Shown piece by piece: positions 15,641-24,681 of a DNA stretch of 25,978 bases. A program made the translations under genes and the position numbers. This DNA comes from Clostridia bacterium (GTDB lineage: Bacteria; Bacillota; Clostridia; DUPQ01). Where the stretch lies: positions 1 to 25,978 of the forward strand of contig JAUVJE010000007.1 in assembly GCA_030592355.1 (NCBI GenBank), given 5' to 3'. Numbering within the stretch: position 1 is the first letter of the stretch; each line of letters begins with the position of its first letter. Under the pieces are notes generated by a model. The model was not told the DNA's origin and did not search any database. It was given only the letters and a program-made list of their open reading frames with translations.

Positions 15641-17737
15641 ATGGATTTCCAAGTTTATGCAAATTATGGTTCTTTTAGTGATATTTCAAGCGCTGCTAAT
15701 TCTGAAAAAATAATAAACTGGTGGGACTATAGAGATGAGCGTCAAACATACTGTACAGAATGTTTTGCCGCCATGGAATTAATTGAACATTTGAAATTAG
15801 CCGGATTTAAATATATTAGGGACAGGTCTGATAATAGCGTCGAAGTAAGCAGTGGGGACAGGTCTTATATTGATTTGAAGATATTTGTTGGGAAACAGAT
15901 CATTGAGTATAAATGGCCGGAAATCCCATTAGCAGGACGTGACGGCGCATACAAAAGCTTTTTTGTTAATAATGCATGGAATGTCTGGGTCTGGGGAGAA
16001 AACTGTTTTGGTACGCTTAGGGCTGCGTATGCTTGGCTTCAGACGCTAGGCGTCCGTTGGTTTTCGCCTGACGAACATGGTACGTACATCCCTGCTAACC
16101 CTGAATTGCATGAAGCTGAGCAAATTCTTAACTATGATTTTCTTACAAGAGGGTGCTATAACGAATTTATTGATGATTCTAATCCGGGTTTATTAGATTG
16201 GTCTGCGCGAAATGGAATGAATATGTTAAGAGTACAGCATTTTTCAAATCCCCATTCGGTTAAGAAACGCGGATTGCAGATTATGAGCGGAGGCCATGAT
16301 ATTTTTTATAAGTATATGAATCCTAATTCCGTGTACCCATATAATATTATTGAAGACAGCGGTCGTAAATCGACATATTATGAAATCCATCCTGAATGGT
16401 TCGCATTGATTGATGGTGCCAGAAGTTCAAGGGATGAAAACAAAAGGGCCACCGAAGGATATTATACCGGGGATAATATCTGCACATCTAATATAGATGG
16501 CATCGGGGAACTAGCGAAAAACATGCTGGTTTCCCTAAATAAAGGGGATTACCGGTATTGTGATTATCTAAATTTGTGGGCATATGACAATGGAACATGG
16601 TGCAGCTGCAAAAACTGCATAAAACTAGGAAATCTTTCAAGACGTATGTTGATGCTGGCATACGAAATAAATAAAATTTTTAAAACAGCTTATGAAAAGG
16701 GAAAGACACACAGAAGAATAAAATTGATTGTACCGGTATACCATGAAACACTTGAACCGCCTGATTTACAATTGCCCGATGATTTTGATTATGAGTATAT
16801 AATAACTACGTTTTTCCCAATAGAACGGTGTTATGCACACAATATTGATGATGAAAGCTGTACTGAAACGAATCTAAGACTGAAGAAAATTTATGAAAAA
16901 TGGACAGATCCCTCAAAGGGTAATTATAAAGGCGATATTTTTATCGGGGAATATTATAATGTCAGTTCTTTTGCGTCATTACCCCTTGTATTTACAGGAA
17001 CTATGATGAATGATATACCTTATTATTACAAAACAGGCACAAGACATTTGTATTATATGCATATACCGGCGCGAAATTGGGGAATGCTATTGTTGAATAA
17101 TTGTATTTTGACAGGTTTTCTTAAATTGCATAATTTCAATGCAGAAGAATTTTTTAGAAATTTCTATTCCGTCTATTATCCTCTGACAGGTAGGAAAATG
17201 CAGGAATTTCATAATACCCTTGAAAGAGCATCAGCCAATATGAAGTATCTCAAACATTATCAGTTTATAGAAAATGGTGAAAAGGTGTCGCTGATCGGTG
17301 AAATTGTAAAAAAGGAAAGATTTCCGACAAAACACTGTAAATTTGACCATATGACAGATGATCCAAATAATGCAATTAGTTTTGTTGGAACAATGCAAGA
17401 ACTGCTTCTTGCCGAACAACAAATCAATAATGCCATGAAGATAGCCATAGGAATTGAAAAACAACGCATCCAAACAGAGAAAATGCGATTTGATTATGGA
17501 TATAAAGTGATGAAATTTATTTTTAATTACGTACAGCTGCGAAATGCCGTTGAGAAGAATGAAACAGAGTTAATTGCGGAGATTTTTCTGAAAACCGAGT
17601 TAATTAGGAAAGAATTAATTTTGATTACTACCCCACTTGAGGAAATGAAATATGAGTGCCCGTGGTATGAAAATGCCTATAAAGCCACATGGCATGATAA
17701 AACCTATGACGAGTTACGGATGAAATTATTGCGATAA
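15641..17737 (+). CDS. DUF4838-containing protein, putative glycoside hydrolase-like
   Basis: 698 aa, no signal peptide seen, so probably cytosolic. The region around GTLRAAYAWLQTLGVRWFSPDEHGTYIP (about 126-153) matches the N-terminal segment shared with alpha-glucuronidase-type proteins. The DUF4838 core follows: HPEWFALIDGAR, YYTGDNICTSN, the WCSCKNC cysteine cluster near residue 324, and an IFIGEYYN stretch near residue 435. The C-terminal third is helical. DUF4838 proteins are often found with carbohydrate genes, but no substrate can be named and no transporter is adjacent. Two repeat copies (15819, 15855) lie near the N-terminus and are read as RDRSD (60-64) and GDRSY (72-76), 36 nt apart. 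Confidence 0.75.
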   Translation: MDFQVYANYGSFSDISSAANSEKIINWWDYRDERQTYCTECFAAMELIEHLKLAGFKYIRDRSDNSVEVSSGDRSYIDLKIFVGKQIIEYKWPEIPLAGRDGAYKSFFVNNAWNVWVWGENCFGTLRAAYAWLQTLGVRWFSPDEHGTYIPANPELHEAEQILNYDFLTRGCYNEFIDDSNPGLLDWSARNGMNMLRVQHFSNPHSVKKRGLQIMSGGHDIFYKYMNPNSVYPYNIIEDSGRKSTYYEIHPEWFALIDGARSSRDENKRATEGYYTGDNICTSNIDGIGELAKNMLVSLNKGDYRYCDYLNLWAYDNGTWCSCKNCIKLGNLSRRMLMLAYEINKIFKTAYEKGKTHRRIKLIVPVYHETLEPPDLQLPDDFDYEYIITTFFPIERCYAHNIDDESCTETNLRLKKIYEKWTDPSKGNYKGDIFIGEYYNVSSFASLPLVFTGTMMNDIPYYYKTGTRHLYYMHIPARNWGMLLLNNCILTGFLKLHNFNAEEFFRNFYSVYYPLTGRKMQEFHNTLERASANMKYLKHYQFIENGEKVSLIGEIVKKERFPTKHCKFDHMTDDPNNAISFVGTMQELLLAEQQINNAMKIAIGIEKQRIQTEKMRFDYGYKVMKFIFNYVQLRNAVEKNETELIAEIFLKTELIRKELILITTPLEEMKYECPWYENAYKATWHDKTYDELRMKLLR
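15819..15830 (+). repeat. dispersed repeat GGGACAGGTCTG, exact 12-mer
   Basis: In the DUF4838 gene, DRS frame; first of a direct pair 36 nt apart. Confidence 0.85.
15855..15865 (+). repeat. dispersed repeat GGGACAGGTCT, exact
   Basis: Second of the direct pair, also in the DRS frame. Confidence 0.85.
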
Positions 17738-17746
17738 ATTGAATGA

Positions 17747-17758
17747 GGGACAGGTCCG
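17747..17758 (+). repeat. dispersed repeat GGGACAGGTCCG
   Basis: Intergenic copy 9 nt after the DUF4838 gene stop and upstream of the addB promoter. Confidence 0.85.
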
Positions 17759-17789
17759 GGTAGTGTGCTGAAAATGGCACAGAATTTCG

Positions 17790-17798
17790 TGATATAAT
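17790..17798 (+). promoter_or_regulatory. extended -10 promoter of addB, possibly leaderless
   Basis: TGATATAAT at 17790-17798 is a full extended -10. No good -35 is seen (17770-17775 reads GAAAAT). Only six bases (ATTAAT) separate the -10 box from the addB ATG at 17805, so transcription should begin at or within a base or two of the start codon. Confidence 0.6.
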
Positions 17799-17804
17799 AT
17801 TAAT

Positions 17805-20800
17805 ATGATAAGCAGAATAATCTACGGCACTTCTAAAAGACATAATACAGAGAAATGTATAAAAGAAATAAATGCGTTTTTGAGGAATTATACAGGCGAA
17901 AACCTGATTCTGATGGTACCTGAACAGTTCTCATCTTATTATGAGCATCATTTGGTTGAAAAAAGTGTGGAAAAAGGTAGTTTCCGTGCGGAAATCCTGA
18001 CATTTAAGCGCCTGGCTTACAGAGTTTTTGCCAGTACTCTTCATTCACATGGAAAATACATTGACAATGCCGGTAAAGGCATGCTGATGTATGAGGCTGT
18101 GACTCAAATCAGGGATAGGTTTCAGGCTTTTGAAAGAGCCGGGAAGTATCCCGCTTTTGCCGGGGCAGCGTTGAGTGCAGTGAAGGAATTCAAGCGACAT
18201 GGCGTTACGCCTGAAAACCTGAGTGAAACCGCGGAAAAAGCAGATTCAAAACTTCTGGCTGCAAAGCTGAAAGAACTTGCGGAAATATATGGCACATATG
18301 ATGAAAATTTGAAAAACGGCGGATACAGCGATGCCGACGATGACCTTATGAAGCTTGCTGAAGAACTGAAAAAGGTTTCCTGGATGGGCAAAACCGCTTT
18401 CTGGTTCAACGGCTTTGACGGCTTCACACCAGCTGAGTTAAAAGTTATTGAGGTCCTGATGGAGAAATCAAAAGCGGTTACATCGCTCCTATGTTGTGAT
18501 TCGTTGGATTCCAAAAACCAGTCTGATGTATTTTACCCGGTTACAGTGACAGCGGGTAAAATCATCAAAACTGCTGAATATCTGGGAATTATTACTGATG
18601 AAATCAATAATCCGGTTATAAAACCCGAACTAAGCGGGAGCCCGGGAGAACTGGAACACCTCATAAGCAATTACTTCAGATATCCCGGTTCTAATTACAC
18701 ATCAACAGCAGACCGAATCACCATATACCGTGCTGATTCAATATATGAAGAAGTAGAACGGTGTGCGCTTGAAATAATGAAAAATGTCAGCAGCGGTAAA
18801 ATGAGGTACGGGGACATATGCGTTGTTTCCGGACTTTATGAGGATTATAAGGGATATATAGCCGCTGTCTTTTCAAAATATGACATCCCTGTCTTCCTGG
18901 ATGAAAAACGCTCAATGACTAAGCATCCGGTCGCTGCATACCTGCTGTCTCTGCTTGACATATATATAGAAAAATACAGTTATGAAGCTGTTTTTTCATT
19001 TCTGAAGTCATCGTATTCAAACATGCCGCAGGAAGATGTTTTTAAGCTTGAAAATTATGTTATCCAATGGGATATAAAAGGTGTCGGCATGTGGACAGGC
19101 AGCGACTGGGATTTATATATTGACAATCCCGGTAATGAAAAGGAACTTGACAGATTAAACAAGAGCAGAAAAAAAGTGACGGACCTGCTATCTGCGCTGT
19201 TTGAGAAATTCCGATATGGAATAACCGCAAGCGATTTCATCAAGTTGATTTATAATTTCCTTACTGAGAATGAAGTTTATGAAAAAATAAAGAAAGATAC
19301 TGATTCAGCTGTCTTTAACGGCAATCTGGAATATGCTGACGAATTGAAGCAGAGCTGGAATATCCTGATGGATATTTTCGACCAGATGAAAACAATCTCA
19401 GGCGATAAAAAGCAGACTGTCGAAAAGTATAGGCAGATGCTGGAAATTTCACTGATGCAGAAGAAGATAGGCGTTATTCCTCCCAGGACGGATGTCGTAT
19501 TCGCCGGAACCATTGAAAAAGCTCAGGGTACAAATACGAAGCTCCTGATAATAATCGGGACAAATGATCCCGGGTTCCCCGGACATACGGCGCGCGAAGG
19601 GTTGCTGACGGACAGGGACAGGAATGCCATAAAGGGAATCGGTCTTGAAATCGCTGCGGATTCCAGAACGCAGATGCTTAATTCGCAGATTAATGTCTAT
19701 AATTTGCTCAATGTACCGAAAGAACAATTGTATGCGAGCTATTCTACAAAAGCATCTGACGGCTCCAAACTAAGGAGGGCGGGTTTCATAGACCGCATAC
19801 TTGATTTATATGAGAATCTGGGTGAGCAGACATCAGCGGATATGACTCCTGAGGAATACATACTTACTCCGATGTCGGGCCTATCTGCATTGAACAGCGG
19901 TGCCGGCGGAAGCAACGGGCTGGAGCGCTGGCTTAGGGAAAACGGATACCTCTCGGATGATCACATAAACGGAACCCTGTCTGAAATATCATTCAGGGAT
20001 ATAGCGAAAGAACTTTATGGGGAAGTAATAGAATCCAGTGTAACTGCGCTTGAGGCTTATGCAGAGTGCCCTTATAAATATTTCGCAGGTCATTCGCTTT
20101 ACGCTCAACCGAGAAGGACATCCGGGATTTCGCCTCCGGATATCGGCAGCATACTTCATGATTTGCTTAAGCACCTGGTTTCAACCATGCTCAGTGATAA
20201 GGATGCGGATTACGGAATGTGTCTTTTGGAAGCCAGGAAGGCTTTTGGGGACATGAGGCTTAAGAAAGTGTTCGGAAGGGACAAAAGAAGGGAATATCTG
20301 GGCGAAAGGCTGGTGAAACGGGCGGTTGATTCATATTACATACTGAAAAAGCAGATTGAATCAGGTTCGTTTGTCCCGGTTGAATTGGAAGCTGCATTCG
20401 GACGAAATAAAAGAATCGGAGCACCGTGCTTTGCCGCAGGTGAATCGCATATATACCTGCGGGGAAGAATCGACCGCATAGATACTGCAAATATAAACGA
20501 CAAAGAGTATTTTAGAATTATAGATTATAAATCATCAGACAGGAAGCTTAAGCTTTTCAAAATAAATGAAGGACTTGATCTTCAGCTGGCTTCATATCTT
20601 ATGGCTTATGGAAGGCACAGTGGTAATGTGCCGGCGGGGATGTACTACTTCACGGCGGATAGGAAACCTGTCAAGGCGGATTACGGGATTGACACGGAAA
20701 CCATAGAGGGAAAGCTGCTAAAAGCGGGCATGATGGAAGGGTATACTTTTGATGAACCGGATGTCTTAAGAGCCATGGATGGAAATATCGATAAGGATAG

Positions 20801-21065
20801 TTTAACAATACCAATTAAAAAAATATTATCACCTGAGCAGTTGAATGGAATGATGGACAGAGTGAGCGAACTGATAGTGGAAAATACAAAAAGTATATAC
20901 GAAGGGGAATATGAAGCAAATCCGATAATAATCAGAAAGCAGAGCGCCTGTGTTTACTGCGAATATAAAAGCATATGCGGTTTTGACGGCAGGCTGCCTG
21001 ACTATAATTACAGGTATGTCAGCGAAACGAAGGACGAGGAAGTCTCGTGGGGAAAAAATGAGTGA
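17805..21065 (+). CDS. addB: ATP-dependent helicase/nuclease subunit B (AddB)
   Basis: Partner of AddA in the helicase-nuclease that resects double-strand breaks up to Chi for RecA. 1086 aa, slightly shorter than the about 1160 aa of Bacillus. The Fe-S cluster cysteines are present: C755 (AYAECPYKYF) and C1049-x2-C1052-x5-C1058. The RecB-type nuclease is intact: H785 (GSILHDLL), RIDRID, D907-Y-K909 (IIDYKSS), and LDLQLASYL. Oddity: the N-terminus, normally a Walker A like GRSGSGKT, reads IIYGTSKRHNTEKC, so ATP binding is likely lost, as in RexB of lactobacilli. No SD precedes the ATG. It overlaps addA by 8 nt. TRDR/LTDRDR stretches contain partial repeat matches. Confidence 0.93.
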   Translation: MISRIIYGTSKRHNTEKCIKEINAFLRNYTGENLILMVPEQFSSYYEHHLVEKSVEKGSFRAEILTFKRLAYRVFASTLHSHGKYIDNAGKGMLMYEAVTQIRDRFQAFERAGKYPAFAGAALSAVKEFKRHGVTPENLSETAEKADSKLLAAKLKELAEIYGTYDENLKNGGYSDADDDLMKLAEELKKVSWMGKTAFWFNGFDGFTPAELKVIEVLMEKSKAVTSLLCCDSLDSKNQSDVFYPVTVTAGKIIKTAEYLGIITDEINNPVIKPELSGSPGELEHLISNYFRYPGSNYTSTADRITIYRADSIYEEVERCALEIMKNVSSGKMRYGDICVVSGLYEDYKGYIAAVFSKYDIPVFLDEKRSMTKHPVAAYLLSLLDIYIEKYSYEAVFSFLKSSYSNMPQEDVFKLENYVIQWDIKGVGMWTGSDWDLYIDNPGNEKELDRLNKSRKKVTDLLSALFEKFRYGITASDFIKLIYNFLTENEVYEKIKKDTDSAVFNGNLEYADELKQSWNILMDIFDQMKTISGDKKQTVEKYRQMLEISLMQKKIGVIPPRTDVVFAGTIEKAQGTNTKLLIIIGTNDPGFPGHTAREGLLTDRDRNAIKGIGLEIAADSRTQMLNSQINVYNLLNVPKEQLYASYSTKASDGSKLRRAGFIDRILDLYENLGEQTSADMTPEEYILTPMSGLSALNSGAGGSNGLERWLRENGYLSDDHINGTLSEISFRDIAKELYGEVIESSVTALEAYAECPYKYFAGHSLYAQPRRTSGISPPDIGSILHDLLKHLVSTMLSDKDADYGMCLLEARKAFGDMRLKKVFGRDKRREYLGERLVKRAVDSYYILKKQIESGSFVPVELEAAFGRNKRIGAPCFAAGESHIYLRGRIDRIDTANINDKEYFRIIDYKSSDRKLKLFKINEGLDLQLASYLMAYGRHSGNVPAGMYYFTADRKPVKADYGIDTETIEGKLLKAGMMEGYTFDEPDVLRAMDGNIDKDSLTIPIKKILSPEQLNGMMDRVSELIVENTKSIYEGEYEANPIIIRKQSACVYCEYKSICGFDGRLPDYNYRYVSETKDEEVSWGKNE

Positions 21066-24000
21066 CTTTAAATTTACAATTGAACAGGATAACGCAATAA
21101 GGCTTAGGAACAGAAACCTGCTGGTTTCAGCGGCGGCCGGCTCAGGCAAGACAACAGTGCTTGTCGAAAGAATCATGAGGATGGCGACCGACCCTGAAAA
21201 TCCAGTTGATATAGACAGGATGCTTGTGGTTACCTTCACAAATGCAGCTGCTGCGGAAATGAAGGAAAGGGTCAGGAATTCGCTGTTTGCCCATATCAGG
21301 ATGAATCCAGGTGACGAAAGGCTCAGGAATCAGCTTGTTTTACTGAACCAGGCTAATATTTCGACAATACACTCATTCTGTTCGGATGTAATAAGAAGCA
21401 ATTATCATCTTCTGGACATTGATCCTGCTTTCAGTGTTTCAGACGCAACTGAGTCAGGATTAATACTGGGTAAGGCAGTTGAAAACATCATTGCCTATAA
21501 ATATGAAGAGAATGACGGTTCTTTTATAAAACTTGCAGATGGTTTTGGAAGAGGCAGGGATGACGCTGAACTTGTTAAATTGATTAAGAGTATCTATAAA
21601 TACATAAGGAGCATGCCCGGTTACAGAGAGTGGATTACAAAGAAAGCTGCCCTGTTCTATTACAAGGAAGCGGATTTCAGAGAAAGCAAATGGGGAATTA
21701 AACTTATTGAATACGGACTGATGAAGCTGCGTGGTGGTATTTCGGAAACAAATGAGGCTATGAGCCTTATCCATAATAACAGCGATTTTACCGGGTACCA
21801 TACAACCCTTGTAGAAGACCTGCTGATGCTTGAAGGAATAGCAGAAATGCTTGGCAAAGGAAGTTGGGATGACTGTGCTGAGGTTATATCAGCATTTAAA
21901 TTCATAAAACTTAAAGTCTCATCCAGAAAAGCGGATAAAGAGCTGCAGAAAATAGTAAAGGATACAAGGGACAGGATTAAGAAGGATGTAAATGGATTAA
22001 AAAGGATGATTACCGGTTCATCTTCTGATATTATTGAAAACTTGAGAGAACTCGCCCCTGTAATGACAAGTCTGTCAGAAATAGTAAACGCAGTTGATGA
22101 AGAGTACAGGAAGCTAAAGAATAAGAGCGGAGTGCTTGATTATAACGATCTTGAACATTATGCGCTGATGTGCCTGAAAGGCGAAGCCGGCAGCATGTAC
22201 AGGCTGAGGTTTGATGAAGTTATGGTAGACGAATACCAGGACAGCAATCCAATCCAGGAAGAGATTATAAAGCTCGTTTCGGGAAGGAACCAGAATGAAA
22301 AGAATACCTTTATGGTGGGGGACGTCAAACAGAGTATATATAAATTCAGGCAGGCCATGCCAGAATTATTCCTTACAAAATACAGGGAATATTCCACAGA
22401 TATCAGCGACGGTGATGTAAGGATAGAGTTATTTACAAATTACAGGAGCAGAAAGCCGATTTTGGATTTCACGAACTATATTTTCTCAGGAATCATGTCC
22501 ATGGAAGCCGGGGGAATCGACTACAATGATGATGTTGCACTTTTTCCGGGGCTTGAATATCCAGATAATAATGAAAAAAGCTATTCTGTCGATATAAGGC
22601 TTATATGCGGCGAAGATAAAGACCTTTTCACAGGAGAGATTGGAAAGGAAACGAAAGAAGCCGCCGCTGTGGGAGCTGAAATCATTAAGCTTATAAAATC
22701 CGAATTTCTTATTATAGATAAAAAAAATTCGAAAAAACAGAAAGCCGTTGAATTCAGGGATATCACGATACTCATGCGTACCATGAAAAATTCATCAACC
22801 CTTTACGAGAAACAGCTGAAATCAATGGGTATACCCGTTATCTCTGAAGGTGATTCCGATTTTTTCAATGAATATGAAATAAAAGTAATGCTGTCATTTC
22901 TTGAAATACTGGACAATCCTCGGCAGGATATTCCGCTGATTGCGGTTATGCGGTCAATAATGTTCGGATTTACCGACAAGGAGCTTGCATTGCTTAGGGT
23001 TGGAACACGGAATGAAAAATATTACGATTCACTTACAACTTTTAGCGGGAATACGGCACTTAAGGTAAAAGTAAATGATTTCCTGGGAAAAATTGAAGAG
23101 TACAGGAGGGTATCGCAGAATACCCCGGTTGATAAACTCATATGGCAGATAATGCATGAGACCGGATTTTTATTCAAGTGCAGGAATGGCGAAAAACCAG
23201 AGATAAGGCAGGCGAACCTGAGGAAACTTTTTGAAATCGCCGGTTCGTATGAGAAGAGCAGGTTGACTGGGGTATTTGGATTCATGTCATATATAAAGAC
23301 GCAGATTGCGCAGGGAGCGGACATAAGCGGGATAGATCAATCGGCGGGTAATAGCAATTCCGTCAGAATATTAAGTATTCATAAAAGCAAAGGGCTTGAA
23401 TTTCCTGTGGTGATATTGGCAGGGACAGGCCGCAAATTTAATAAGCAGGAGAGCAGAGCCCAGGTTGTCCTTGATAGGGAAATGGGTCTTGGACCTAATT
23501 ATGTTGATGCTGAAAAGGGTTTCTGGCTTGTTACGGCAGCTAAGAAAGCAATATGTGCGAAATCCGAGATGGAAAACATGGCGGAAGAAATGAGGGTGCT
23601 GTATGTCGCATTGACAAGGGCGCGCGAAAAACTTGTTATTACAGGGTATGTAAGTAATCCTGAAAAGGAATCCATTAAGTGGATTTTAAACGGCAGGAAA
23701 CGCGGTGGCAGGATTAATCCCGGGACGGTCATGGGAGCCACAAGTCATCTGGAATGGATAATGTCAGGGATTTCAGACCGTGGAAATTATGAGATAGTAA
23801 TGGAAACAGCCGGATTGACGGTAAAAACCGTCCATGCAAGAAAATCGCATTACAATATCAAATACATGTATCCCACAGAAATCAGACAGCTGCTGGATGG
23901 AAGTGTGAAGGTAAATGAAACAACCGGGCAGGAGCTTGAACTGTCCTATAAAGAGTTGAGGGACAGGTTCGCATGGGAATATCCATATGTGGGTGAGCGC

Positions 24001-24636
24001 GGGATACATAAGAAGATTTCCGTAACCGAGTTGAAGAAACTACGGGAAAATGAAGCCGGAGCGAAGGATATGTTTGATTCGCAATTCATTGAAAAACCCT
24101 CATTCATGGATGATGAAGCAGGAGCAGATGCTGCTGAAAAGGGTATCCTACTTCATAATGTACTATCAGCGGCGGATATTAAAAAAGCATATGACAGGGG
24201 ATATGTAGTTGGATTACTTGAAAAAGCAGGCGCATCTGAATATGAACTGGCGAAATTCACTGATATCATAATCGGGTTTTTCAAAAGCAGCCTGGGACGG
24301 CGCATGACAGCATCAAAAGAGAGCATGACTGAAAAGGCATTCCTGCTACCGATGAAAACGACAGATATTTATCCTGATAAAAAGGATATCCTGCCAGAAA
24401 CACACACGACTTTGGTACAGGGAGTCATCGACTGCATGTTTTATGAAAACGGTAACATTGTCCTACTAGACTATAAATCTGATAATGTGCTTCCGGGAAA
24501 TGAAAAAGAACATGCAAAAAGATATGCCGTACAGCTGAATATATACGCTAAAGCTATTGAAAGGTTGATCGGAACCCCGGTTAGTGAAAAACACATCTAT
24601 TTCCTTAGAAGTGGATCAGACATAGAAATATCATAA
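21058..24636 (+). CDS. addA: ATP-dependent helicase/nuclease subunit A (AddA)
   Basis: UvrD/RecB-type 3'-5' helicase with a C-terminal nuclease; 1192 aa from ATG 21058, where MSDFKFTIEQDNAIR is the family start (an upstream in-frame ATG lies inside addB). Helicase motifs: I SAAAGSGKTT (24-33, K31), Ia VVTFTNAAAAEM, II VDEYQDS (D391-E392), III VGDVKQSIYKFRQ, IV FTNYRSRKPI, V ILSIHKSKGLEFPVV, VI LYVALTRAREK. Nuclease motifs: H1033 (LLHNVL), GVIDCMF, and D1138-Y-K1140. All key residues are there, so it should be active. The SD GGGGA lies inside the addB end. Repeat-like sites at 23422 (LAGTGRKFN, usually GLGK) and 23960 (LRDRFAW) are diverged copies. Confidence 0.96.
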   Translation: MSDFKFTIEQDNAIRLRNRNLLVSAAAGSGKTTVLVERIMRMATDPENPVDIDRMLVVTFTNAAAAEMKERVRNSLFAHIRMNPGDERLRNQLVLLNQANISTIHSFCSDVIRSNYHLLDIDPAFSVSDATESGLILGKAVENIIAYKYEENDGSFIKLADGFGRGRDDAELVKLIKSIYKYIRSMPGYREWITKKAALFYYKEADFRESKWGIKLIEYGLMKLRGGISETNEAMSLIHNNSDFTGYHTTLVEDLLMLEGIAEMLGKGSWDDCAEVISAFKFIKLKVSSRKADKELQKIVKDTRDRIKKDVNGLKRMITGSSSDIIENLRELAPVMTSLSEIVNAVDEEYRKLKNKSGVLDYNDLEHYALMCLKGEAGSMYRLRFDEVMVDEYQDSNPIQEEIIKLVSGRNQNEKNTFMVGDVKQSIYKFRQAMPELFLTKYREYSTDISDGDVRIELFTNYRSRKPILDFTNYIFSGIMSMEAGGIDYNDDVALFPGLEYPDNNEKSYSVDIRLICGEDKDLFTGEIGKETKEAAAVGAEIIKLIKSEFLIIDKKNSKKQKAVEFRDITILMRTMKNSSTLYEKQLKSMGIPVISEGDSDFFNEYEIKVMLSFLEILDNPRQDIPLIAVMRSIMFGFTDKELALLRVGTRNEKYYDSLTTFSGNTALKVKVNDFLGKIEEYRRVSQNTPVDKLIWQIMHETGFLFKCRNGEKPEIRQANLRKLFEIAGSYEKSRLTGVFGFMSYIKTQIAQGADISGIDQSAGNSNSVRILSIHKSKGLEFPVVILAGTGRKFNKQESRAQVVLDREMGLGPNYVDAEKGFWLVTAAKKAICAKSEMENMAEEMRVLYVALTRAREKLVITGYVSNPEKESIKWILNGRKRGGRINPGTVMGATSHLEWIMSGISDRGNYEIVMETAGLTVKTVHARKSHYNIKYMYPTEIRQLLDGSVKVNETTGQELELSYKELRDRFAWEYPYVGERGIHKKISVTELKKLRENEAGAKDMFDSQFIEKPSFMDDEAGADAAEKGILLHNVLSAADIKKAYDRGYVVGLLEKAGASEYELAKFTDIIIGFFKSSLGRRMTASKESMTEKAFLLPMKTTDIYPDKKDILPETHTTLVQGVIDCMFYENGNIVLLDYKSDNVLPGNEKEHAKRYAVQLNIYAKAIERLIGTPVSEKHIYFLRSGSDIEIS
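23422..23432 (+). repeat. dispersed repeat, variant GGGACAGGCCG
   Basis: In addA, GTG frame, one mismatch to GGGACAGGTCCG allowing one deleted base. Could be chance. Confidence 0.4.
23960..23971 (+). repeat. dispersed repeat, variant GGGACAGGTTCG
   Basis: In addA, DR frame; one mismatch to GGGACAGGTCCG. Confidence 0.45.
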
Positions 24637-24659
24637 TTGATAACTGTTGTTTAAACACA

Positions 24660-24671
24660 GGGACGGGTCTG
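24660..24671 (+). repeat. dispersed repeat, variant GGGACGGGTCTG
   Basis: Intergenic between addA and the second UroD-like gene; one mismatch. It directly follows an imperfect palindrome centred on GTTTAAAC (24644-24660). Confidence 0.7.
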
Positions 24672-24681
24672 AATTATAAGA

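Noticed and set aside
18111..18123. GGGATAGGTTTC in addB
   Set aside because: Two mismatches within the core; not separable from chance.
20950..21057. Upstream in-frame start for addA
   Set aside because: It lies inside addB over the Fe-S cysteine codons; MSDFKFTIEQ at 21058 is the family start.
19615..21975. GGGACAGG at 19615 (addB) and 21968 (addA)
   Set aside because: Both are followed by AA or AT instead of TC, and lie in ordinary DRD/TRDR codons; eight bases alone are expected about once per window by chance.
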